DNA from: Xylophilus sp. GW821-FHT01B05
Lineage (GTDB): Bacteria; Pseudomonadota; Gammaproteobacteria; Burkholderiales; Burkholderiaceae_C
NCBI GenBank assembly: GCA_038961845.1
Contig: CP152408.1
Span: 5,084,001-5,148,000 of the forward strand
Length of the DNA: 64,000 nt
Direction: 5' to 3'
The notes below the pieces were generated by a model. The model was not told the DNA's origin, ran no database searches, and was given only the letters and a program-made list of their open reading frames with translations. Positions 18,680 through 25,623 of this stretch are shown one piece after another. Each line of letters begins with the position of its first letter. The first letter of the stretch is position 1. The translations under genes were made by a program, and so were the position numbers.

Positions 18680-19573
18680 TCAACCAGGGCGGCGCACCAC
18701 GTACGCATCCTGGTGGTGCCAGAAATGCTGGGGGGCGAAATGGGCCAGTTGCCCGGCAGCGCCGATTTCCTCGGCGATGCGCGCCTCCACGAAGGCCGGC
18801 GAAGTAAAGGCCGTCCCGTAGTCTGCCACGTCAATGGCCTGCGACTCGCTCGCGGCGGCGAAGTAGAAGCCATCGCCATCCCACTGCACGCCCTGCCGAT
18901 GCGCGGCCTCTGCGCCGTGGGTCGAGAACACCAGCAGCCCGCCCGGCGCAACCGCCTCGAACAGTTTCTTCAGCCAGCGCCCCCAGGTGCGGCGCGGCAG
19001 ATGACTGAACAGCGACAGCACAAAGACCACGTCATAGCGCGATGGCCAAGCCAACGCCTCTGGCTCGCGCGACGACAACAGCGCCGTGACGCCCAGCGCG
19101 TCCCGGGAGAAGTCCACGGCGTCAGGCACCACATCGCTAGCCGTCACCCGGTGCGCCCCCAGCGCCTTCACCAGATGCCGTGTGAACCGGCCATGGCCGC
19201 TGGCAAACTCCAGAAAGCGCGGCGTCTTCAGCAAGGGCTGGTCAACGGCCTCCAACAGCAGCATCAGCTCCGACAAGGTGCGCCAGCCATCCGCCAGATA
19301 ATCCCGCAGCGGGTTGATGCTCAGCGGGTGGTCCGCAAAGAACCGAAAGATATCGTCGGCCGGAGCGATCTCGCAAGGGCAGCCCATCCAACTGGTGAAT
19401 GCGCCCTCCAGGCCGTGCCGCTCTATCAGGTTGTGGGCAGTCAAACGGGTTTCGCCATGCTGGCGCGCACGCTCCAGGCAATCGGCAGCAGCTTTCAGTT
19501 CTCCCGCCGCCAAATGCGCCTGGCCCATGGCCAGCCAATCGGCCGGCAGACGTCCGTCCAGGGATTGATTCAT
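18680..19573 (-). CDS. SAM-dependent methyltransferase with N-terminal TPR-like helices
   Basis: A 297-aa protein. Residues 1-50 look like a tetratricopeptide-type helical pair (LAMGQAHLAAGELKAAADCL). The methyltransferase core has FLEFASGHGRFTRHLVKALG (motif I), VTASDVVPDAVDFSRD, YDVVFVLSLFSHLPRRTW and a post-core GGLLVFSTHGAEA. The ATG at 19573 is favoured because GAGG lies eight bases upstream; a GTG at 19582 would overlap that site. It lies downstream of the second Wzm/Wzt pair after a 160-bp gap, so it may have its own promoter. Confidence 0.85.
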   Translation of the reverse strand: MNQSLDGRLPADWLAMGQAHLAAGELKAAADCLERARQHGETRLTAHNLIERHGLEGAFTSWMGCPCEIAPADDIFRFFADHPLSINPLRDYLADGWRTLSELMLLLEAVDQPLLKTPRFLEFASGHGRFTRHLVKALGAHRVTASDVVPDAVDFSRDALGVTALLSSREPEALAWPSRYDVVFVLSLFSHLPRRTWGRWLKKLFEAVAPGGLLVFSTHGAEAAHRQGVQWDGDGFYFAAASESQAIDVADYGTAFTSPAFVEARIAEEIGAAGQLAHFAPQHFWHHQDAYVVRRPG

Positions 19574-19634
19574 CAACAGCACCTCATGTCCATGCAGCCC
19601 GCCACCCTTGATAGGCAGCGCTGCAGGAATTTAT

Positions 19635-19700
19635 AAGAAATATGCCAATAGCCCTTATGCAGCCTGGGCTAGTAGCTATCATTTTTGAAAACCCCTCCTG
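19635..19700. repeat. Small palindromic intergenic repeat
   Basis: The segment holds AGCCC-TTATGCAGCCT-GGGCT framed by ATAG on the left and CTAT on the right (AATAGCCC, then GGGCTAGTAGCTAT), and it is more AT-rich than its surroundings. It resembles the short palindromic repeats with GATAGCTGCTAGCGCTTA-type cores seen between genes in Comamonadaceae; a similar fragment occurs at 59600-59650. It could form a transcribed hairpin between the Wzt gene and the methyltransferase. Confidence 0.4.
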
Positions 19701-19733
19701 GCGCTTTGCGCTCAAGAGGAAGCACGCCTCTCA

Positions 19734-20984
19734 TCAGGCCCAGCGGTGCGGCAAGCGCACCAGGCCCGGCATCAGCGTAGGCGACACAAAGCGAAAGTGC
19801 AGGTAGCGCAGCCATTCGTCGTAGACGATCAGGCCGCTTTCATCGAACAGAAAGGCGCTCACCACATATTCACCGCTGTGCAGCGGCAGGTCTGGAAAGC
19901 TCAGCACCGATCGCCACAGCCCATCCTCCCCCAGGACCGGGACCGCACCCTCCTCATGCGTTGCCAGCGAGGTGATGCCCGAGCCGCGCGACTGCTCGAT
20001 CATGAAGCCAATATTGGGCCGCTCATTCCCACGCCCCCGCACCGTGATGGTCGCCACCAGGTCACGGCTCTCCAGCAGCGGCGGCTCCCCCGCGCCCAAG
20101 CCCGCAACCGTCAAGGACACGATGCAGGCAGCACCATCCTCCTTCGCGGGCAGCTGTATCGGCGCAGTTGCCCCTGCAGCGGAGCCCTCGTCCTCACCCG
20201 GCATCGGATCGGCAATATCCAGCCCATCCTCTGCATTGCGCAGGCGCGTATGCATCTCATAGGCGCCCAGCACCGGCTCGGTCGGCCCGATCTCGCGCAC
20301 CCGCCCACCATCCAGCCACAGGGCCACATCGCACAGATGCCGGATGTGGTACGGGCTGTGCGAGCAGAACAGGATCGTGCAGCCCGCCTTGCGGAAGGCC
20401 GTGATGCGCTCGATGCACTTCTTCTGGAAATGCTGGTCGCCCACAGCCAGGGCCTCGTCGATGATCAGCACATCCGGCTGCACCGCAGTCACCAGCGCAA
20501 ACGCCAGGCGCACCACCATGCCCGACGAATAGGTTTTCACCGGCCGGTGGATCGCATCGCCCAGTTCGGCGAACTCGGTGATCTCTGGCTCCAGGCGCTG
20601 CATGTCGGTCTGGCCGATGCCGATCAGGCTGCCCGCAAAGTACAGGTTGTCGCGCCCGGTGAAGTCGGGATGGAAGCCCGCCCCCAGCTCCAGGATGGCC
20701 GTGACACGGCCGATGCGGTCGATGCGCCCCGTGGTCGGCTGCACCGTGCCTGCCAGCAGCTTGAGCAGCGAGCTTTTGCCCGCGCCGTTGTCGCCTATGA
20801 CGCCCAGGCACTGCCCGCGTCGCAGCTCGAACGACACCTCCTGCAGCGCCCAATGGCTGCGGTGGTAGCGCCGGCCCGTCACCAGGGCCTTCAGCCGGTC
20901 GCGCGGTGAGGCGTAAAGGCGATACTCCTTGCCCACGGTGGACACCCGCAGCACCGGCGCGTCAGAGATCTGCACCTGGCTCAT
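19734..20984 (-). CDS. wzt: Second polysaccharide ABC transporter ATPase, Wzt-like
   Basis: A 416-aa ATPase with Walker A GDNGAGKSSLLKLLAG, signature YSSGMVVRLAF, Walker B LIIDEALAVGD and H-loop FCSHSPYHIR. The C-terminal 150 residues are a Wzt-type glycan-recognition domain (GFMIEQSRGSGITSLATH, LHSGEYVVSAFLFD) that is not obviously similar to that of the first Wzt at 5926. It overlaps the permease gene by 4 bp (ATGA), forming a complete exporter. Together with the pair at 5926-8032 this gives two independent ABC glycan exporters within about 16 kb. Confidence 0.9.
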   Translation of the reverse strand: MSQVQISDAPVLRVSTVGKEYRLYASPRDRLKALVTGRRYHRSHWALQEVSFELRRGQCLGVIGDNGAGKSSLLKLLAGTVQPTTGRIDRIGRVTAILELGAGFHPDFTGRDNLYFAGSLIGIGQTDMQRLEPEITEFAELGDAIHRPVKTYSSGMVVRLAFALVTAVQPDVLIIDEALAVGDQHFQKKCIERITAFRKAGCTILFCSHSPYHIRHLCDVALWLDGGRVREIGPTEPVLGAYEMHTRLRNAEDGLDIADPMPGEDEGSAAGATAPIQLPAKEDGAACIVSLTVAGLGAGEPPLLESRDLVATITVRGRGNERPNIGFMIEQSRGSGITSLATHEEGAVPVLGEDGLWRSVLSFPDLPLHSGEYVVSAFLFDESGLIVYDEWLRYLHFRFVSPTLMPGLVRLPHRWA

Positions 20985-21778
20985 AGCCAGTCCACCAGTT
21001 GCTCACGGCTACGGCGCACCGCCAGCGCCAGCAACGCTGCCGCCACCAGCCACCACACCGCCGCGCCAGCCCAGGACGCCCAGGAAGGCCATGCGCCCTG
21101 TAGCAATACGTTCTGGTAGCCCAACAGCAGCGGCGTCATCGGGTTGAGCCACAGCACCCAGCGCCATGCAGCAGGGAACAGGCTCAGCGGGAACAGTACC
21201 GGCGACAGAAAGATGCCCACCGACAGCAAAAAGCCCACGATCTGCACCGTATCGCGCAGCGCTGCGGCCAGGATGGCCAACAGGTAGCCCAGCGTCAGGC
21301 ACAGCAGTACCTGCAAGGCCAGCAACGCGGGCAGCGCCAGCAGCGCAGGGCTCATATGGTGGGCCGGGATATAAGCCACCGCCAACAGCAAGATCAGCGG
21401 CGCGTACACGATGCTGCTGGCAAAGGCCGAGCGCGCCACAAACAGCACCGGCGGCAACGCATTCTTCTGCAGCACGCTGCCCGCATCGAGCAGGCTGTTC
21501 ATGGTGCGGCCCAGCGTGTCGCAAAACGCCATCCAGGGCAGCGAACCCACGATCAGGTAGGCGCCTGCACGGTGCGTGGGCGCGTTCTCGCCCAGCCGCA
21601 TGGCAAACACCACGTCAAACACCAAGAAGTACGCCGCCACGGTCAGCAGCGGCTGCACATAAGCCCAGGCAATGCCGCCGGCCGCACCCGCATAACGCGC
21701 CGCAATCTCACGCCGCGTCATCACGGCCACCAACGCACGCGCGCGCCACAGGGCGCGGACGTCATCCAGCACATGCAT
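20981..21778 (-). CDS. wzm: Second ABC-2 type polysaccharide export permease, Wzm-like
   Basis: A 265-aa membrane protein with the N-terminal TRREIAARYAGAAGGIAWAY block of ABC-2 exporters and about six transmembrane segments (for example IVGFLLSVGIFLSPVLFPLS). It pairs with the ATPase whose start overlaps its stop. The ATG at 21778 is chosen; a TTG three codons upstream is possible. It is the first gene of its operon and lies 77 bp from the end of the foldase gene on the same strand. Confidence 0.9.
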   Translation of the reverse strand: MHVLDDVRALWRARALVAVMTRREIAARYAGAAGGIAWAYVQPLLTVAAYFLVFDVVFAMRLGENAPTHRAGAYLIVGSLPWMAFCDTLGRTMNSLLDAGSVLQKNALPPVLFVARSAFASSIVYAPLILLLAVAYIPAHHMSPALLALPALLALQVLLCLTLGYLLAILAAALRDTVQIVGFLLSVGIFLSPVLFPLSLFPAAWRWVLWLNPMTPLLLGYQNVLLQGAWPSWASWAGAAVWWLVAAALLALAVRRSREQLVDWL

Positions 21779-21855
21779 GGTATTCAACAGAAGTGGAAAA
21801 AGTCAGCCGGGCACAAGAACCCGGCATTCAGACCGAAGCCGAGTTGGCCCAGACG

Positions 21856-22794
21856 TCAGCGGTAACCGCTGGAGAAAGCCTCAATGGCCGCTTCGTCAAA
21901 CTTGGCATCCTTCAGCAAGGCGGCAGACTTGGCGGCACGCGCATCCTCCAGCACCTTGGCGCGGGCATCGTCCATCAAGCCCTTCTTCACCTCATCAAAG
22001 GGCAACAGGGACACAGGCTTTTTTTCTTCCAATTCGATGATGTGAAAGCCGAAGTTCGTCTCCACCACCGGTGACAGCTCGCCCGGCTTCTGCAACGCGA
22101 AAGCGCCTTGCTCAAAGGCCGGCACCATCTGCCCCTTCTTGATGAAGCCCAGGTCCCCGCCCTTGGCAGCACTGCCAGGATCGCCGGACTTCTCCTTGGC
22201 CAGCGCCGCGAAGTCAGCCCCAGCCTTCAGGTCGGCCAGCAGCTTCTCCGCCGTGGCCTTGGCATTCGGCTCGGTGGAGCGGATCAGGATATGCCGCACG
22301 CGGACCTCCTCCGGCGCACGGAACTGCTCGGGCTTCGCGTTGTACTGGGCACGCGCGTACTTCTCCAGTGCCGCCGCATCCGGCGCAGCGGCCTTGTCGA
22401 TCTGGGCAATGCGTGCATCGGACAGCACGCGATCGCGTGCGATACGCAGGGAAGCGATGACTTGAGGGTCCTGCTCCAAGCCAGCCTTCTCTGCCTCGGC
22501 TGCAAGCGCGCGCCGGGTGTAGAGATTGGACGCGGCAGCAGACACCGTCTCGGGTTTGCTGAACACCTTGCTTTCGGCCGCACCAGGTATGCGTAGCAAT
22601 TCCGCCGTCAAATCGGCATTGGTTATCTGGATGCCACTGGCACCTTGAAGCACGGCTTGCTGCGCCCATGCGCAAGACAGCATGCCCATGGCCAAACAGC
22701 CCCCCATCAGGGAATGGGTCACAAACCGGGAGAGAGCCGAACGACGCCCTGGGAATGCCGCAGCGGGCAACGGTGAGATCACATGAGTCGACAT
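21856..22794 (-). CDS. Periplasmic parvulin-type peptidyl-prolyl isomerase / foldase (EpsD-like)
   Basis: A 312-aa exported protein. An N-terminal signal sequence ends near CAWAQQ after a long positively charged start; a shorter start at the internal ATG before GGCLAMG is possible. The N-terminal half is helical, as in PrsA/SurA-type foldases. The parvulin domain is at about 165-260: VRVRHILIRSTE, GDPGSAAKGGDLGFI and FGFHIIEL are the classic rotamase blocks. Similar proteins (EpsD family) accompany exopolysaccharide and exosortase loci. Between the surface-layer-like gene upstream and the exporter downstream, a role in folding envelope proteins is likely but unproven. Confidence 0.85.
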   Translation of the reverse strand: MSTHVISPLPAAAFPGRRSALSRFVTHSLMGGCLAMGMLSCAWAQQAVLQGASGIQITNADLTAELLRIPGAAESKVFSKPETVSAAASNLYTRRALAAEAEKAGLEQDPQVIASLRIARDRVLSDARIAQIDKAAAPDAAALEKYARAQYNAKPEQFRAPEEVRVRHILIRSTEPNAKATAEKLLADLKAGADFAALAKEKSGDPGSAAKGGDLGFIKKGQMVPAFEQGAFALQKPGELSPVVETNFGFHIIELEEKKPVSLLPFDEVKKGLMDDARAKVLEDARAAKSAALLKDAKFDEAAIEAFSSGYR

Positions 22795-22873
22795 AGGAAA
22801 CAACAGGCCCAAAAGCCGCTTATTGTGCAACACCCACTTCGGCGCGACACCATACCCCCATGGCGCACCCAAC

Positions 22874-22906
22874 AAAAAAAGGGCAGGAGGGTTACCCCTC
22901 CTGCCC
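22874..22906 (-). terminator. Rho-independent terminator of the surface-protein gene
   Basis: On the minus strand an 11-bp GC-rich perfect stem (plus-strand arms GGGCAGGAGGG at 22881-22891 and CCCTCCTGCCC at 22896-22906) with a 4-nt loop is followed by a run of seven Ts (the A-run 22874-22880). It lies about 55 bases after the stop of the surface-layer-like gene. This is the strongest intrinsic terminator in the left half of the window, fitting a highly transcribed single gene. Confidence 0.9.
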
Positions 22907-22961
22907 TTTAGCAACCCAGCCTTTGCAGGCTAGGCGCGCTTACCCAAACACTAGCCTGGAT

Positions 22962-24551
22962 TTACTTCGTGAACTTGTGAGCGTACGTCCAACCGTAGTT
23001 GGTCGACAGGCCAGCAGCAGCGGCACCCACGGCGCTGGTGTAGGCAGAGCCCAACACCGGCAGACCAGCACCCAGACCCGGAGTGGAGATGTTCACCCAG
23101 CCTTCTTGGTAGCTGGTGTAGACGTTCTGCACGGCAACCGTAGCGCCCAGCACGCCCTTGCCAGCCGGAGCGTTAGCGTCGTTGTTGATGGTCAGCACGC
23201 TGACTTCACCGCAGAAGCGCAGGGCAGAAGCCGTACCCGGGGACACGACAGCACCGCTCGTCAGGAATTGCTCCGAACGGCTGTAGCCAGTCACTGCATT
23301 CGCAATACCGGGCGCCACGCAAGCGAGGTTACCCGACAGAGTCGTGTTGGCAGCGGCGAAATGACCAGCATTGGCAGCGTTGAACACCAGTGCCGGCGCG
23401 GTGCCAGCATAGTTCACTGCCGCAGCGTAGCGACGGGTCGGCATCGAGAACGTGAAATCCGTCTTGGAGCCGATAGCAGCCAGCGTGCTGTAGTCGTTCT
23501 TGATGCTGGTGACAGCAAGAGCGGCAGACAGGTTGGTCGCTTGCGTGGCGGCAAGAGCCGCCGAGGCTGCAGCCGTACCAGTGTAAGGCGTGGAGAGATC
23601 CGGGAAGTCGAACTCGATCGGGCTCAACGTACCAGCAGCCAGCAGGGGATCAGCGGTCAGCGTAGCAGCCGTTCCGACAGTCACGGCATCGCTGGTTTGA
23701 CCTGCGAACACAACGCGACCAATCGCATTGGCCGTACCGTTCACAGCCTGAACCGCGGTGGCTTCCGTGGACCAAGCTTGGTAAGCGTTGGCGGAGTTGA
23801 TGATGAAAGCGTTGGTGTACAGGCCGCCGGTCGGGCTGTCCAGACCCAGAGCACCCAGTTGGGCTTCGGTCAGAGCAGCGTTGGTGACCAACTTCGACAG
23901 AACAGCGCTATCGCAAGCCACGGCGCCAGCAGTATTGTGCTTGGTCGTGGTGTACAGGGCGTTGGTAGTCGTAGCAGCGCCATAAGTGGCGTACGTCTGG
24001 GCAGCAGCGAACACCGGTGGCACGTCAGCCATGTTCAGCACTTCGATGTAGCCTTCGCGGGTCCACGAGGCACGCGTGTCAGCCGTGAAGCTGGTCGTCA
24101 CGGCCGGCAGGCGGTCGGTGATGAAGGTACGGTTCAGAGCCGGTGCTGCGGGCAGCGTGCAGGAATTGTCGGCGGTGAACAGCTGCGACAGGCCGGTGGT
24201 GGCGTCACGGCTGACGTCAGCGGTCCACACGTCGCCAGGCGACAGGAACAGCGTAAAGTCAAACACGTCATCGGAGTTGGCGGCGCTACGGAAACGCACC
24301 TTGACAGCCTTGCCATTCACCGTGTCGGTGTTGGTGATGCTGATCAGCGTGTGGTTGCCGTTCTGCGTGCTGAAGTAAGGAATGATGCCGATGTGGCCGA
24401 TACCACCTGCGTTCAGCGCCAGGCCAGTTGCAGTGGGGGCCGTCAGGTTTGCACCCGTACCAGCAACAGACGTAGCTGCATTGGCTGCGCCAGCGAGCGT
24501 CAGACCGCCGATGAAGGCGCCGATGCTCAGAGACAGAAGACTCTTCTTCAT
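22962..24551 (-). CDS. Secreted surface-layer-like protein (NpdA-type candidate)
   Basis: A 529-aa protein with a clear Sec signal peptide (MKKSLLSLSIGAFIGG, cleavage near AANA-ATS). The mature part is rich in Ala, Thr, Asn and Ser, contains about four cysteines, and has no enzyme motif I can recognise. The start at 24551 has GGAG six bases upstream. The gene stands alone with its own strong terminator, as for an abundant surface protein. It resembles, from memory, a Comamonadaceae family of secreted cell-surface proteins that may include NpdA, the surface-layer protein of Delftia nanopods; this match is inference. It could be exported by the adjacent type II secretion system. An outer-membrane porin is an alternative, but the C-terminus ends in FTK rather than in aromatic Phe. 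Confidence 0.6.
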   Translation of the reverse strand: MKKSLLSLSIGAFIGGLTLAGAANAATSVAGTGANLTAPTATGLALNAGGIGHIGIIPYFSTQNGNHTLISITNTDTVNGKAVKVRFRSAANSDDVFDFTLFLSPGDVWTADVSRDATTGLSQLFTADNSCTLPAAPALNRTFITDRLPAVTTSFTADTRASWTREGYIEVLNMADVPPVFAAAQTYATYGAATTTNALYTTTKHNTAGAVACDSAVLSKLVTNAALTEAQLGALGLDSPTGGLYTNAFIINSANAYQAWSTEATAVQAVNGTANAIGRVVFAGQTSDAVTVGTAATLTADPLLAAGTLSPIEFDFPDLSTPYTGTAAASAALAATQATNLSAALAVTSIKNDYSTLAAIGSKTDFTFSMPTRRYAAAVNYAGTAPALVFNAANAGHFAAANTTLSGNLACVAPGIANAVTGYSRSEQFLTSGAVVSPGTASALRFCGEVSVLTINNDANAPAGKGVLGATVAVQNVYTSYQEGWVNISTPGLGAGLPVLGSAYTSAVGAAAAGLSTNYGWTYAHKFTK

Positions 24552-25126
24552 TAATAACTCCATGGAAAAAGTTGGTAAGCGCAACTACAAAGAGCGTGTA
24601 CGCCACGAGATGTTAGCAGGGAGAGCTTGGTGTCAGCAGTTTTTGACTCACACGCCCTTTTTTTGTTGGCCACCCGCAACACCCCTGGATACATCGGACA
24701 TTAATGTAGCAATCTTGAATGCCACATTGCCGTTAATAAGTATCACAAAGACAGCAGAACGTACCAACGTCCTCCCTCGCGCACCCACGTCTCGTCGAGA
24801 GCGGACCGAAGAGTAGCCGGAGTGTGGAGCAACGTCAAACTTTTTATAGCGAATTACGTCACGTTTTTGCAGGATGTGTCCCCAACACATGCAACAACGC
24901 GCATCAGCAAGACAAGGGTTGCCCGCCTCATTGCGATAGCGCCTTGCTACAAATTTTGGCAAAGGCTTCGCAGTTGACGCCCAACGGCAAGGAAGCAATT
25001 GATTGCCCCGCAGGTGAGAAGCGCCCCAGGGAAAACGCCGAGGGGGGCATTAACCCCCCCTTCCGAATCGCTTCGACCGCAAAGACGCTTGCGTCCTGCG
25101 TCGGGCTTAAAGACCTACTTGCCGTG
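24552..25126. other. 575-bp intergenic region upstream of the surface-protein gene
   Basis: No convincing gene is present. The part next to 24551 must hold the promoter and leader of the surface protein. A TAACAT (24610-24615, minus strand) with a weak -35 about 17 bases further upstream is the only candidate I see. The far part (about 25040-25060) holds the terminator-like hairpin of the secretion operon. The stretch 24640-24860 is AT-richer than the flanking genes. Confidence 0.5.
25042..25059 (-). terminator. Probable terminator downstream of the type II secretion operon
   Basis: GGGGGG (25042-25047) and CCCCCC (25054-25059) form a 6-bp G/C stem with a 6-nt loop, about 70 bases beyond the stop of the small lipoprotein gene. 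On the minus strand it is followed by TCGGCGTTTT, a short and imperfect T-run. Confidence 0.5.
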
Positions 25127-25600
25127 CTACAGGGGCGGCAGGAAGTACCAGCGCCCGTCCTCAAGCACCCAGGCTTCATCCAGGGCCGTCGTCAGCGTGG
25201 GCAGCGAGCGAATGGGCGTAGGGTTCTTGATGGCGATCTTCAGCACAGCCGTACAGCTCGCCTCGCTCGCGCAGGTGACCTTGGCCACCTCTGCCGCAGT
25301 CCACCCTCCTGCAGCGCCATAGTTAAGGCGATAGGCCTTGACATCCTTCAGGGCACGGTAGGAGGGCGCCGTGTACTCATAGGAGGCATCGAACTTGTCC
25401 GCCATCATGAGCTTCCACCGCTCTGCAGCGCGCTGGGTGATGGCCTGCTCAGGCGTTTGCGGCACTACCGAGGCACAACCCGCCAACCACAGGCCGGCGC
25501 CCACAAGAGTTGCAGCCTGCATTGCACGACGCAGGGCTGCAGGCACATGCAAAGATGGGACGCTACGGTCGGATGAACGGATGCTGTAGGAGCGAAACAT
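25127..25600 (-). CDS. Small lipoprotein downstream of gspD, unknown function
   Basis: A 157-aa protein with a lipoprotein signal: LVGAGLWLAGC gives an LAGC lipobox with Cys near residue 42. The N-terminal region is long and basic, so translation might start at the internal ATG nearer the hydrophobic stretch. An AGAGG about eight bases before 25600 supports the longer start. The mature protein is small, with EQAITQRAAERWKLMMADKF and a C-terminal AWVLEDGRWYFLPPL that recalls small SnoaL/NTF2-like folds. It follows gspD by 23 bp, so it belongs to the secretion operon. A pilotin or accessory role for GspD is conceivable but rests only on position and lipidation. Confidence 0.7.
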   Translation of the reverse strand: MFRSYSIRSSDRSVPSLHVPAALRRAMQAATLVGAGLWLAGCASVVPQTPEQAITQRAAERWKLMMADKFDASYEYTAPSYRALKDVKAYRLNYGAAGGWTAAEVAKVTCASEASCTAVLKIAIKNPTPIRSLPTLTTALDEAWVLEDGRWYFLPPL

Positions 25601-25623
25601 GGACAAGGCCTCTTGGTCTAGGT

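Noticed and set aside
22860..24554. 564-codon plus-strand open frame opposite the surface protein
   Set aside because: The minus strand has a signal peptide, ribosome-binding site and terminator; the plus frame is Arg/Ser/His-rich and has none.
24648..24998. 116-codon minus-strand frame in the spacer before the surface protein
   Set aside because: No ribosome-binding site or family resemblance, and its composition is unlike the surrounding genes.
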